Notes: generated from the sequence alone by a model not told the origin. 50,000 nucleotides of DNA from Nemertoderma westbladi (GCA_032718475.1 JAUCBJ010009154.1:1-50000), one strand, 5' to 3'. Shown: positions 10,767 through 21,796, counted from the first letter of the stretch. Numbers and translations: made by a program.

Positions 10767-11752
10767 CCCAGCAAAGTCATAGCATGATAAGTCGCTGATA
10801 AATTGCTACTAATTTCGCCGGCTAATACCCTGCTAATTTCGCCGGATAAAAGCCGGCTTTTTGGTTCCAATGTTCTTAAAGGTTTCGAAGGGTGGATTTC
10901 GAAGAGAAATATCCATCGTTTAGTAGACTATTAGCCTTCGATTAGTAGTTTTCCAAATATATTCGAAGGATAATTCGAAGACAAAAATGCTTCGTTTAGT
11001 AGACTATTAGCCTTCAATTAGAAGTTTACGAAGCATTTTCGAAGGATAATTTCATACATTATTAGAAGCATTTTCGAAGCATAAAAAATACTATTTTTCG
11101 AAGAAAAAAAATGTAACTGAAACAATCACAGGACCTGCCTGTTGATGCTTTGGTGAAGAGGGAGGGGGTATTAGCCTATACCTACTGTAGTAGCCTACCG
11201 TATCCTACCCTACACCCTACTTCCCTATCCTACAATACGTTATACACTTATTAATGGAAGCGGCTGAGTATATAGAGAAATATATAATCAATATATATTT
11301 GAGGGTATCTATGGAAACTTTAGGTGATAATCGAAAAATTTGAATTTGTTAGTTGAAATTTAAATAATTTCCCATATTGTCAGCCATATTAGATTATTCG
11401 TGTTGATGGATCTATGAAAATTAATTAAATTTAGATGCATTTAATTAATAATTATGCTTCTCTGATGACGAAAATATGCATTATTTGCCTGATAATTTAT
11501 CTTCGTTTTCGAAGACAATTATCAGCCATATATAAAGAATTGATAATATTTTACATAGTAATGGACCAAGCGGCTCGGCTGGTAAGGAAATGACCATATG
11601 CTGCGAATGCTCATCAGATTTACAAATCTGAAATTCCGGTTTCAAATTTCAGTTCCCAGTTACAGTACGAATTTAAATTCCCAGATACGAATTGTTCACA
11701 GTAGTAATAAGTCTTTCTTCTGGAAAGTGAATCTGAACCCTCGGTTACGTCC

Positions 11753-12283
11753 TAGGGCGGGCGTTCATAAAGTATGTCACGCAAATTTTCCCGATTTTTG
11801 ACCACCCCCCCCCCCCCCCACCCCCTCTGTTTCAAAATGTCACGCAAGCAAGGTCGAGCCCCACCTGTCGCCCCTCTGTCTCATTGGTAAATTTGTAATA
11901 CCCCCAAACAATACCCCGTCCCCCAAACAAGAAATATTTTATATCAATAATACACAATGTTTGTTATACCAAAATACAATATAAATTCAAGCACTATCTA
12001 CATTTCCCTTCCCCACTGACAAGTGAAGTGGCCATCTAAAGGTTTCTATATCCTCCTCAATTTATCGATTATACTCAATATTATTGAGTGTATTGTTGTC
12101 CTTAAAGTTACCCACTCATCTACACATATGTTTTAAGTCAAAGTCAAGCTAACATTAAAGCCTAGAACATCGCCGTAACCGTCACAAAAGTCGACACCCC
12201 CCCCCCCCCCCCTGTCACAAAATGTCACGCAAGCTCGACCCCCCCCCCCCTAGTGCGTGACATACTTTATCGAACACCCCCTA
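11753..12283. mobile_element. hAT-like MITE with C-rich interior, nested
   Basis: The left end TAGGGCGGGCGTTCATAAAG and the right end (reading inward on the other strand) TAGGGGGTGTTCGATAAAG both continue into TATGTCACGC, forming inverted ends of about 30 bp with some mismatches. Flanks GTTACGTC (11744-11751) and GTTACGTT (12284-12291) fit an 8-bp target duplication with one change, as in hAT elements; one extra base separates the left flank from the end. Inside are further copies of AATGTCACGCAAG and three C runs (11805-11819, 12197-12212, 12239-12250). No protein is encoded. Confidence 0.65.
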
Positions 12284-12661
12284 GTTACGTTTTTACATCA
12301 TGTTCTAGAACATGGTTTATTTATTAAATATAAAAATAGCCTTGCGCCGTGAAAAAACATTCAACATTCGAAAGCCCATATCTCAGCAACTGTATTTTCT
12401 AAATTTAAATTTTTTACATATTTGGAATCCTTGCATGGTCTGCTTTCCATCAGAACCAACAAATTAATATAAGGTTGAATAACTGAGATGGGACTGGTGA
12501 TGATATCGCCGCCGGTGAAACTTTTTTCAAACGCTTGTTGCTAAAGAATAAAAAGCAAAAATACAAATTCTGTCTCAGTTACTACGGATGAGGGAGGTGA
12601 AACTACTGTAACTCTGTTTCATATCATGCTATTCATTTAAATTTGTATAAAAGTTAGGGAA

Positions 12662-12683
12662 GGGGGGGGGGGGGGGGGGGGGG
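12662..12683. repeat. 22-base G homopolymer
   Basis: Uninterrupted G run followed by TGGCGGG. It is one of 13 G/C tracts of 12-25 bases in the window and lies in non-coding sequence. Confidence 0.95.
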
Positions 12684-12774
12684 TGGCGGGTATCATGTTT
12701 TTGAATTACGACACTAAATTACAACATTAAATTTAAAAGCATTCAATAATTATTTAATTCATTTTCTTAATCAA

Positions 12775-13015
12775 AGAGACCTTGGTGTAGTGGTTGCATT
12801 GAATTCACATCTCTTGGAGGTCGTGGGTTCAGTGTTCAGTCTGAGATCTGACAGTGTGCTGCAGTATATGTATTCCAACGAAAAAATACGGTACGGGTCA
12901 GCAGGTACGGAACTTCCAACTGCGCTGCGATATGTTGTACTGTTAGTTACATGTGTACATGTGCTGATGTGCGACGTGCTGATTGTACAGGCTGACCGGG
13001 GTGCATGATAGCAAG
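12775..13015 (+). mobile_element. tRNA-derived SINE head (candidate)
   Basis: TGGTGTAGTGG near 12783 fits the polymerase III A box, and GGGTTCAGTGTTC near 12825 is a weakened B box. The spacing of about 42 bases is right for a tRNA-like promoter. The rest does not fold as a functional tRNA. The body after 12840 is unremarkable and no A-tail or target duplication is clear, so the right edge is a guess. Confidence 0.45.
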
Positions 13016-13729
13016 AAAATATCTGAATATTAAAATGTTAAATACTGTATTAAAACTTGTATATTAAAAAAAAGATTAAAAATAATTATTAATTAAGAAT
13101 AAATTTTATACAGTATAGAGCAGTAGAGTAAATAGTTTCTGTATCATTATACTGTAGTATAAAAGGTATATTTTTTAAAACTTTCAGTTTAGGATATAGT
13201 ACACGTATTAATACTGAAAAAATATGTGCTTTGTTTGTCCCCAGGATTTCCCTGACTGCCTGAAAGACATACTGTAGTCAGATACTGTAGTCTCGTTTTT
13301 ACAGGTGTCTGGCATTCTGACAGTAACATACTGTAGGGCAGTATGGACATCGGCTTTACCTCTAGCTCTGCCATACACTCAGACCTGAAGACTCTGGATA
13401 CATGGATTTCCGCACCTTTAAGGACAGACACAGCATCACACAGTAATTAATGGATTTATTTCATAAAACAATATGAATGGTACTGGACATAATATAGATC
13501 AATTTTCTTTGCTTCAGATTATATATTATTATATAATCGACAATTCTAAAGAACTGATTTCTTTGTACTAATTTACTGCTAAATATGGTCCCCAGATAAA
13601 AAAATATTCGGATTATTAGTAGGCATAACTACAGTATATAATTATTATTTTACTCTCAGAATTTGCCGGATAAAACATAACATACAGTAACTATGCATAA
13701 CTAAACAAAACTAAGCTAAATGATCCAAC

Positions 13730-14140
13730 CTTCGAAAAGTCTACAAATTTATCCTTCGTTTAGAAGGTAATTTATCCTTCGAATAGTAGCATAAATTATC
13801 ATTCTAAACGCAGGATAAAAACTATAAATTCATCCACCCTTCGAAAAGTCTACAAATTTAGCCTTCATTTAGAAGGATAATTTATCCTTCGAATAGCAGC
13901 ATAAATTATCCTTCTAAACGAAGGATAAAAATTATCAATTCATCCACCCTTCGAAAAGTCTACAAATTTATCCTTCGTTTAGAAGGATAATTTATCCGGC
14001 GAATAGTAGGCATATTTATCCTTCTATTTGCCGGCTAAAAACTAGCTAAATCTGCAGAATCTTCGAATAGTCTTCGAATTTATCCTTCGTTTAGAAGGAT
14101 AATTTATCCTACGAATTGTAGACTGAATTATCAGACAATT
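13730..14140. repeat. Four imperfect direct repeats of about 110 bp with internal palindromes
   Basis: Each unit contains CTTCGAAAAGTCTACAAATT or a variant, then TCCTTCGTTTAGAAGGATAA and TTTATCC. Unit starts are near 13730, 13838, 13945 and 14060. The CCTTCGTTTAGAAGG core is an inverted repeat, so every unit can form a hairpin. These form the right subterminal region of the 10767-14235 element. Confidence 0.65.
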
Positions 14141-14235
14141 TAGACGGCGAAAATGCTGATAATTTCGAAGAAAATTTATTTCGATCAAATTAGCAGCATA
14201 TTAGTAGCAATTTCGAAGGATGTGACTTTGCTGGG

Positions 14236-15450
14236 CTGGTATTCTTCACGCAATAGTAGCGCGCACTGCTGATTAATAGCAAAAATTAATATGTAACCTG
14301 TGCTATTGGCTCTTGTTTCGTTTTCAGTTAACTTCACTGTAACATGCTCATTTATCTTAACTTTACACCAGGATAATACACCACAGAGGGTCTAGTAAGA
14401 AAAGGTGTCGAACTATCTTCATACCAAATTTCGTAGCATTAAATTGGAATATGAAGAAAAAATAAGGGTGGGGGGGTGGGTGGTGGTCTCCGACTTGCTA
14501 GTAAAAGGTAGTTGTACTGTATATTGAGGGAATAAACGGTTAGCCAATCATAGGCGAGTATTCGGTGTGGTGTGGGTGTCATATAGTATCTGAGATAATA
14601 ATTAGGCTATTATTTAAACTGTTTAACTACTTGCTTTTTCAAAGAACTAACACGCAGTCTACTGTAGTACGGGGATCCGGAGTCGCAGTCCTTAACAAAT
14701 TCAATCATTTACAGGATTCAGACCCCCAACATTCAGCATTATTTATTTTACATTTTAGCATTATTTAATTAAAAAAATTTTAAAATTTCTAAAATTCTAA
14801 AAAAAATTAAACAATTAAAATTATGGTTTCTTCATTCAAAAATGAAGGTATTTGCTAACAGTGATTGTTTAAATTAAGCCCATGTATCATATTGCATAAT
14901 AAAGATATAAGTTAATTTAATGGTGAGTCTTTGGAAATAGCTACTGTAAAATATTTCGTTGGGGCATTGACATATGGTAATGTAATAATATATCAGTAGG
15001 GGGCGAGGGGGCTATCAATTCTATATATCGGCATGGTTTTAATAGTTCTTACTTACAGTATAGGGTCGCTTTTTTACTCTTTTAAAACACAAATTTTATG
15101 TTAAAACCTTTCATCAATCCTTTGTGTGCCTTCGCGAGTTGGGTGAAGATTAAATGGGGTTTGAAGGGGGGGAATTTTCCCCTCTTCCTTGATTTATTTG
15201 CGGTTTGGTTAAGTTAAGTTAAGTTCTTAAATACCGATTTTGCGATCGAATTGCTCAATTTTAATATATGTCTCATAACTGTGCCACGTGCGGCGCGAAG
15301 GCCAGGCCGGCCCCACTAAAGTGTTCTGCAGTATCTGGATAATACTCGCCTGTGATTATGGCTTGATTGATTGATTGACTGATTGATTTGTTTTCCAAAC
15401 TATAACATATTTAAAATCGAAAACATACAGTAGAAAACAGTGTAACGTAT
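14236..15450. other. Intergenic, no gene seen
   Basis: AT-rich, with a short G-rich stretch at 14466-14485 and a TTGATTGAT-type simple repeat at 15362-15390. Weak open frames here have no recognisable content. Confidence 0.4.
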
Positions 15451-15451
15451 A

Positions 15452-16130
15452 AAATAATAATAATAATAATAATAATAAAATAAATTTGTATAGCGCCAAA
15501 TTTACAATAATTAAACAGTACGCTAAGGCGCTTAAGTCACTATCTAGAGATATTGGTACATAGCGATAAAGTACGATAAACGAATATAAGAAACTCAATT
15601 AATGCACCAAGTACAGACAAATTAGTGATAAAGTAAAATATTTTGGATATTAAAACGGACAAGTAAGCGATATGTAAAATATATGATAAATATATGTCAT
15701 AAAAAATATGTAAAATATTTATAGCATTAAAATAAAACCGGCAAATTTTGATAATGTTACACAATTGGGGCATTAAAAACAGGCAGATATGTGACACGAA
15801 AACGATCAGCATAAGTTCAGTGATACAATTACAAATACTTAAATTAATTACTACAAATTGACAATGCAGTTTGTAATTTTATTGCGTGGCGAAAAGTATC
15901 AAAATAGACAAATTCGTGATCAACTAATATAAGCAAAATAATTAATTAGGGATTTAAAACGGACAATTAAGTGACAAACGAATATTATGTAAAATATTTA
16001 GAGCATTAAAACCGGCAAATTTGGATAACGTTACACAATTGGGGCATTAAAAAACAGGCAGATATGTGACACGACAACGATCAACATAAAGTTCAGTAAT
16101 ACAATTACGAATACTTCAATAAATAAAACG
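15452..16130 (-). repeat. Probable retroelement 3' end on the minus strand with an internal duplication
   Basis: An (AAT)n run at 15452-15478 is followed by AAATTTGTATAGCGCC. Read on the other strand this is GGCGCTATACAAATTT followed by (ATT)n, a typical 3' end of a LINE or SINE. Beyond it, about 15640-15840 and 15930-16110 are imperfect copies of each other, offset by about 274 bp (shared words: ACAATTGGGGCATTAAAAA, AGGCAGATATGTGACACGA). No open frame is recognisable, so the family is unknown. Confidence 0.45.
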
Positions 16131-16775
16131 GTTCAATCAACAGTTCAGTTCAAATTTTCAATATAAGTAGAATTAATTAGAGCTTGTTAAAATACATGGT
16201 TAAAAGAAAAAAGTTTGTACGATATACAATGCAGTATACATACCAACATTATTAGAGCATTAAAAGACAGTTCAATGAAGCAAATTAGATAATATAATTA
16301 AATTAAATACTAGAGGTATTCGAAACTAATTATGCGTATGCCATGGAGAAAAGGTATGTTTTGAGAATAGAAATACTGTATATACAGGAAGTAAAGGTGG
16401 CGTTAAACTGAAAGCAATTTAACCACCAAAGTAACCGCCTTCCAGCATTCTTTTTCGCCTGTGTCTGTGAAACACGGTATGGTGGGGTAGGCCTATTTAT
16501 TACAGCACTGGTGTTATTCGTAAGCCTGCAATACATTGCAGCATTGTATGGTGTACATTGTGCAGTACTGCAGTACCGTCAGACCGTACCGGTACCTTAC
16601 TAACCTCAATCTGCTACAGTGCTAACTCTGTAACTGCAGAACTGTAGTAATTGTCAGGCTGTTGGATATTGGCATATTGGCTGGATAAACAATCATACAA
16701 TTAATTACAAGAAGCACAGCAGCACAGAGACTGCAGACTGAAACTACTACTGTCTGACTGTAGAAAACAAACACC
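16131..16775 (+). other. 5' flank and leader of the bZIP gene
   Basis: From about 16480 the sequence turns rich in CAGTA, CTGTA, GGCCTA and ACCGGTA words, as before the other genes. The last 200 bases before the start codon lack ATG triplets apart from one near 16549. That ATG would open a short upstream frame of about 25 codons, but only if transcription starts before it. No TATA box is convincing. Confidence 0.4.
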
Positions 16776-18623
16776 ATGGAATTGAAGTATTTCTGGATAA
16801 ACTCACTTTTAATGTTTGGTTTATTAAATGTTATGTTCAGGCCAAACATCAATCTAGATGTTAATTTCCCTTTAAAAACTGTACCGCGACTGACATGGGA
16901 TTGGGAATTTGAACACCCTTACTACTTCAACCCGCTACTCTATAAATCCGGAATGAATCCTGCTGATTACTACGGTTATAATTCAGAGCTATTCTCCCTT
17001 GCCGGTATGTGGTATCGACACGAGTCGCTCTGGCAACCCCCCTCTATATCGGTGGTCCCCGTTGTTGCGGAACCACGTCTCTACCAATCAGCCGGTTCCC
17101 CGACCCCCGATTGTCGCTCCGATACCTCGGAGGAAGATCAACGATTCATCGACCTGTTCTACGACGACGGGTTCGGTAAGTCTGAGGTTCTCCTCGATAT
17201 AATCGGCGACTACGGGGTCAGAGTCGACACCGAATTCTTCGACTCGAACTCAACCAACCAGAACGCATCCCTCCGAAAATCACCGCCTTTTGATTGGTTG
17301 AAATATTTAGACGAACCCTCCCTTTTTACTGACGAGGACTTCGCCTATGGAATTGAACCGGAATCCCCTGATGTTTTATTCACTAACGGCTCTTTCCCCG
17401 CTCCTGACCTGGGTGTGCCATGTAGCGATCTACAATCACATGTTACCCCGTTGCTAAGCAACCTAACGGCATGTATTCCCGACTACAATAATAACCGCTC
17501 CGCTTCTGGAATCTCTCAGGAGTTTATCCATTCGGAGGAATTTGATTTGGATAAATTTATTTTTCAGGATTTTCCTCTGAGCCCATGTCGGTCCGATAAT
17601 AGCAGTTTGTGGGAACAGGGATGTGTGAATGGTGATGGGGTCAGTCTGGTTAGCAATGGGGCTAGTCTGGTTAACAATGGGGTCAGTCTGGTTAGCAATG
17701 GGGCCAGTCTGGTTAGCAATGGGGTCAGTCTGGTTAGCAATGGGGCCAGTCTGGTTAGCAATGGGGTCAGTCTGGTTAACAATGGGGCCAGTCTGGTTAG
17801 CAATGGGGCCAGTCTGATTAGCAATGAGGCCAGTCTGATTAGCAATGGGGCCAGTCTGGTTAGCAATGGGGGTCTGGTTAGCAATGGGGGTCTGGTTAGC
17901 AATGAGGCCAGTCTGGTTAGCAATGGGGCCAGTCTGGTTAGCAATGAGGCCAGTCTGATTAGCAATGAGGCCAGTCTGATTAGCAATGGGGACAGTCTGG
18001 TTAGCAATGGGGACAGTCTGGTTACTAGAGTTGTAACTTTCCGCTCCCCATTACTTTCCAGTGGCTCTTCTACATTCACTGAAACCGATCGAATTATTCC
18101 AACAAACTCTTTCTACATCCCCCAGCACTCCGATCACGTCACAGAGGGACCTGTTTACGTTACAGAGGAAGACGATTACGTCACTGAGGAACACTTACAA
18201 CATTCTGTGCTCTCGGCAGAGAGTTCATCCCCCCAACCAACGTCTCCCCCTGGCGCGGTAGATATTTTGGTGGATAAATTCCCCGTCTATCACAATCACA
18301 CCTACATGGCAGTGAGAGGGAATACAACATCATTCTTATCGTCCACGATCCCTTCGACTAGTACATCGGGTTCTGGGAGTTTCTCCAAGCGAGTTAAACG
18401 GGAGCGTAACAAACTCGCGGCTCAGAGGTGCAGACAACGTAAACGGGAGGTTGGCAAGGAGTTGCGAACCAATCTATCGAAGTTGCAACGACGCCTGAAT
18501 GAGTTGATAGCGAGACGGAATCTATTGGAAGACAAACTCAATGGGAAACGGATAACCTACCTGGAACTCATAGCAAAACTCGGTCTGAAACTCATTATAA
18601 CTGAAAATAAACCTAAACCGTGA
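16776..18623 (+). CDS. bZIP transcription factor (Fos/ATF3/BATF-like basic region), single exon
   Basis: 615-residue product from an ATG in excellent context (AACACCATGG). The C terminus is a bZIP domain. The basic region at about 538-558 contains RERNKLAAQRCRQRKRE, fitting N-x-x-AA-x-x-C/S-R, with Asn545 and Arg553 as expected base contacts, followed to about 605 by a leucine-rich coiled coil. The basic region is closest to Fos, ATF3 and BATF types, though RCRQRKR also recalls ATF4; no orthology is claimed. It should bind DNA as a dimer in the nucleus. Residues 130-285 are acidic and aromatic, resembling an activation region. Residues 287-415 are a 7-residue repeat (SLVSNGA). The first 21 residues are unusually hydrophobic (FWINSLLMFGLLNVMF). 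No intron is needed. Confidence 0.9.
   Translation: MELKYFWINSLLMFGLLNVMFRPNINLDVNFPLKTVPRLTWDWEFEHPYYFNPLLYKSGMNPADYYGYNSELFSLAGMWYRHESLWQPPSISVVPVVAEPRLYQSAGSPTPDCRSDTSEEDQRFIDLFYDDGFGKSEVLLDIIGDYGVRVDTEFFDSNSTNQNASLRKSPPFDWLKYLDEPSLFTDEDFAYGIEPESPDVLFTNGSFPAPDLGVPCSDLQSHVTPLLSNLTACIPDYNNNRSASGISQEFIHSEEFDLDKFIFQDFPLSPCRSDNSSLWEQGCVNGDGVSLVSNGASLVNNGVSLVSNGASLVSNGVSLVSNGASLVSNGVSLVNNGASLVSNGASLISNEASLISNGASLVSNGGLVSNGGLVSNEASLVSNGASLVSNEASLISNEASLISNGDSLVSNGDSLVTRVVTFRSPLLSSGSSTFTETDRIIPTNSFYIPQHSDHVTEGPVYVTEEDDYVTEEHLQHSVLSAESSSPQPTSPPGAVDILVDKFPVYHNHTYMAVRGNTTSFLSSTIPSTSTSGSGSFSKRVKRERNKLAAQRCRQRKREVGKELRTNLSKLQRRLNELIARRNLLEDKLNGKRITYLELIAKLGLKLIITENKPKP
17635..18022 (+). repeat. In-frame 21-bp coding minisatellite in the bZIP gene
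   Basis: About 19 units of GTCAGTCTGGTTAGCAATGG-type sequence. The usual unit is 21 bp (7 codons) and two units are 18 bp (GGLVSN), so all length changes keep the frame. Early units alternate GV and GA, hinting at a 42-bp higher-order unit. Later units carry E or D in place of the second position and I for V. The reverse strand is also open here but that is a by-product of the repeat. Confidence 0.95.
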
Positions 18624-18629
18624 AATAAA
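18624..18629 (+). promoter_or_regulatory. Candidate poly(A) signal of the bZIP gene
   Basis: AATAAA begins directly after the TGA stop (18621-18623). If used, the 3' untranslated region would be only about 20-30 bases. Another AATAAA lies inside the last codons. No strong alternative is seen before the C tract at 18758-18780. Confidence 0.4.
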
Positions 18630-18757
18630 CACGAATTTGTTCATACCAATTATAATGCATATTCTCTCTCACATATCTGTCAAACCTTCCCATGTTTGTT
18701 TCCGTAGAGTAATCTCGTCGATAAATCTATACCATGTCCTGGAATAAGGTGTCGTGT

Positions 18758-18780
18758 CCCCCCCCCCCCCCCCCCCCCCC
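18758..18780. repeat. 23-base C homopolymer
   Basis: Uninterrupted C run about 135 bases after the bZIP stop codon. Confidence 0.95.
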
Positions 18781-18831
18781 TCATTAGTTTAGTTTTAGCT
18801 AATTACCATCAACTGCCCCATCCACCTCCCT

Positions 18832-18928
18832 ACAGATCGCTACACTAATTAATACACATTGATTTGTTAACAGATCGCTACACTAATTAATACACATTGA
18901 TTTGTTAACAGATCGCTACACTAATTAA
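18832..18928. repeat. 38-bp tandem repeat, about 2.5 copies
   Basis: Unit starts ACAGATCGCTACACTAATTA at 18832, 18870 and 18908. The first two copies are identical, so the duplication is recent. Non-coding. Confidence 0.9.
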
Positions 18929-20110
18929 TACAACTGATACCTCTATATTCTAGGACATGGTATTGGATAATAAGTACTGTAATAATGAGAGATTGTTTTA
19001 TCATCATTTGCAGTTTTTGTAATTACTTATGTTCACTATTTATTTTTGTATATCATCACGTATTCGGTATTTATAACAATATGTGCGCATCTATTTTCAG
19101 AGCAGTGATAACTAACTTTAATCGTTTGGCTATAAGAAGACATCCTCCGTTGGTACTTTTTACGCATAATATGGGAGTTGGTCATAATGTATTTTAATAG
19201 CCAATATCACTAATCATTTGTTCGTGACAACACAGTGTTTGGAACACTATGATTTGAATCACAAGGGGAGGTGGGGGGGCGATTGGTCGAGAAGAAAAGA
19301 ATAAAAATAAAAAAGAAAGAGAAAGAGAAAGGGAAAGGGAAAGGGAAAGTGGCTCAATAGGTAAATTAATAACTTAACTATTTTCTAAATCGACTGTTAG
19401 TATTTGTTATTTGAATAAATATTGAGACAGATTGATTCTCTGGTACTATTGGATGTTTTCCCATTCCCATGAAGTAGATGAAACTTTTTCACTTGTTTAT
19501 ACTGCAGCAGATCTACACTATTAAAATATTAAAAGGCGAGCGTAGCGAGCAAATAAATTTTGCAGAAATATTAAGATTAATACAGTATTAGTCAGATAGT
19601 GGGTAAACCGACAGTGTTTAAATACAGATGTGATTAGCGAGCAAGAAAATTTATAACATTTATAGTAGGGCAACCAACTGTTTTTAAATACAGGATGTGA
19701 TTATGGATTAAATTAAGACAATAAGAGCGTAGCGAGCATGAGAATGTGGTTTTATATCTGTATATTGGTTTGAACAATTGAAACAACTCATGTAGGTTAA
19801 TAATAAACAGATACAGTAGCCTAATAAGGAAATTGAAATAATGGATAGGAGTAGGATATAATTATAAACGCGAGCGAAATTGTTAACTCTTTTTAAACAT
19901 ACTGATAACATTTCAATTAGAGTGGATATGTTGCCTGAACCTTTCAAAAAAATCATATTGTCGTAATTGGGATAACGGGTTGTACTTCTTATTATATACT
20001 GGTTCACGCCTGTTACCAATTTCTATGTCAAACTGAACACGCCACATGTTAATGTTAAATATTACAGTTGGCTATATTACATGGTGTGTTAACACGTGCT
20101 TCTGCTAATA
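18929..20110. other. Intergenic, no gene seen
   Basis: Contains a purine-only GAAAGG-type tract (about 19300-19350) and two copies of GAGCGTAGCGAGCA (near 19546 and 19726). Weak open frames have no recognisable content. Confidence 0.4.
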
Positions 20111-20113
20111 GCC

Positions 20114-20295
20114 TAAACAGAGGTTTTACCTCTGTTAAGGAAAATGTTCTCAGTTAGTTCACAGAGAACTAACAGTGAACGTAAAACTCACCCTTTAACA
20201 GTGACTTATCAGACAGAGAACTAACATTGCCAATAACTCACCGACTAAAATTATCAGCGAACAAATCTTCTCTGTTAGCTTAACAGAGGCAATTG
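20114..20295. repeat. Cluster of short palindromes built on AACAGAG / CTCTGTT
   Basis: AACAGAGGTTTTACCTCTGTT, GTTAGTTC...GAACTAAC and CTCTGTTAGCTTAACAGAG are three separate hairpins in under 200 bp, sharing the AACAGAG/GTTAG vocabulary. They may be subterminal sites of a decayed transposon. No boundaries are defined. Confidence 0.5.
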
Positions 20296-20342
20296 CTCAT
20301 CGCCCCTGGACTGCAGGACCTAACGTATACAGACAGACAGCT

Positions 20343-20784
20343 GGTACGTACTAAAAGGTAGAACGATCTATACTGCTATAACGGGCTATAACGATCTATA
20401 ACGGGCTAGAACTTCCTATAACAAGCTATAACCACCTATAACGAGCTATATGAAAATTTACAATAAAAAAACTCAGCTTCTGGTCGATATAGAATACATG
20501 AATATAGTGAGCAATATGGGCCAATAAAAAAAACTTATCAGTAGCCCTATCAATTAGGCATAGGCAGATAGGCCTACCTTAATTTTTAACCTGCGGTATT
20601 TTTCAGACCACCGTGATAATCCAAAAGTTAAACACACCCAAGGGGCGTTTTTCTAATGTAAATTTTCATATTATAGCTCGTTATAGGTGGTTATAGCTTG
20701 TTTATAGGAAGTTATACAGTTATAGCATAGCCCGTTATAGATCGTTAATAGCCCGTTATAGATCGTTCTACCTTAGTACGTACC
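20343..20784. mobile_element. Foldback element with arms of about 110 bp made of CTATAACGRGCTATAA units
   Basis: GGTACGTACTAAAAGGTAGA at the left is matched at the right end by its reverse complement. Each arm continues inward with repeats of the CTATAACG / GGCTATAACGATCTATAA type and ends in AAAATTTACA. The total is about 440 bp and the middle has no coding content. Flanking CAGACAG words occur on both sides but are not a clean target duplication. Confidence 0.7.
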
Positions 20785-21421
20785 CAGACAGCCAGACAGC
20801 TGTCAGCTGTATACAGGAATAGCGTAAGGTATAATAGGATTACTGCCTACCGCTTTGGACCTAACCCATAACCGGTACTGCGGTATGCCTACTGAAAAAC
20901 CGAGCAGTGTTTGTCATTGTCAGTACCGGTAGTCAGTTTGTTACATACTGCTGTACTGACATACAGTGATACACCAAGCAGCCAAGGACTACTATACTAC
21001 AGGACTGGCACACTGCCTGATCCGACTTCGCTAGCGAAGTCCATTAATTTCATACTGCTGTAAGCTGTACTACCTGAATAGCCTACTACTGTACTACCGT
21101 AGAATGATTAGTTATAGCTGTATTATAGTCCTACCGCTACCTCTGGTATATGGGAATAGTACAGTTAGAAAGTCAGATAGTCTAGTCTAGTTACAGTACA
21201 TTCAACTGGACGGCTGTATGGCCCTACCCTGGTACAGTGGTAGCCCGTACTCGTATGATGCTACCGGTACGGTACCGCGACCGTTCCGGTACAGGTAGGC
21301 CTAGGTGGTACCATTTGGTAGTAATTAAATCAATTACTATAGTACTATAGGTAGGTATTTAAGGTGCCGTATTACATACATTAGGCTAAACTACCAACAG
21401 AACAAGTTATTTATTATTATT

Positions 21422-21796
21422 ATGCCTAATTATTGTTGCGTATTTGGCTGCGACGGCAATTACGCAGGAAATCCCGTTCGTGTAGTGAAACTTCCTCCTG
21501 TCGATGCCGAACGAGATCAGTGGATCGCCGCGCTACCACGATGCAGTGCAGATGACGGCTCTCTGTTTAAGTATGGAAGCACTGCCGTCATTTGTATTCA
21601 ACAGTGGCCAGAGTTTTCCAAGGGAATTCCGCACAAGAAAGTCCCTGGCGGTTCCTTGCGACCAACAATATTCCGTTATACTTCCCTGGACTTCCCTTAT
21701 CGTGAGTTCCGCCGCGACCCCCCACTCCACGAGACATCCCTCCCATTGAGGAACGCCAACTTCAGTTACTCAATGAGTGCATGGAGTGAGATTTAA
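21422..21796 (+). pseudogene. THAP-like zinc-finger remnant
   Basis: The frame opens with a true ATG and reads MPNYCCVFGC, then QWIAALPR and a VICIQQWPEF segment. This follows the layout of THAP domains: Met-Pro start, C-x4-C, a Trp-centred helix, then C-x2-H-W. THAP domains are C2CH zinc-binding DNA-binding modules found in host factors and P-element-like transposases. Here the expected His of the last pair is Gln (CIQQW), so the zinc site is broken. Sequence after about residue 90 is unlike any domain I recognise, and the frame ends at 124 residues. Probably a decayed transposon gene. Confidence 0.5.

Larger units (their letters stand above)
10767..14235. mobile_element. Non-autonomous DNA element, 13-bp terminal inverted repeats, repeat-rich ends
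   Basis: CCCAGCAAAGTCA at 10767-10779 is exactly reverse-complemented at 14223-14235. Just inside both ends lie matching words (ATTGCTACTAAT, CTGCTAATTT, TTTCGCCG) and many copies of TTCGAAGG / CCTTCGAA with GTTTAG-type spacers, in opposite orientation at the two ends. The 3.47-kb length and lack of a transposase frame suggest a non-autonomous element that later took in other repeats (11753-12283, 12775-13015). No target duplication could be found, so the superfamily is unassigned. Two unrelated copies in opposite orientation would look alike. Confidence 0.6.

Noticed and set aside
12790-13008. 72-codon open frame over the SINE-like head
   Set aside because: Starts within the tRNA-like A-box region and has no recognisable domain.
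15356-15812. Two open minus-strand frames rich in Tyr/Leu/Ile
   Set aside because: AT-rich by-products over a simple repeat and a duplicated repeat segment.
17564-18079. Minus-strand frame of Leu/Arg repeats within the bZIP gene
   Set aside because: Shadow of the 21-bp coding repeat. The plus strand has the domain evidence and good start context.
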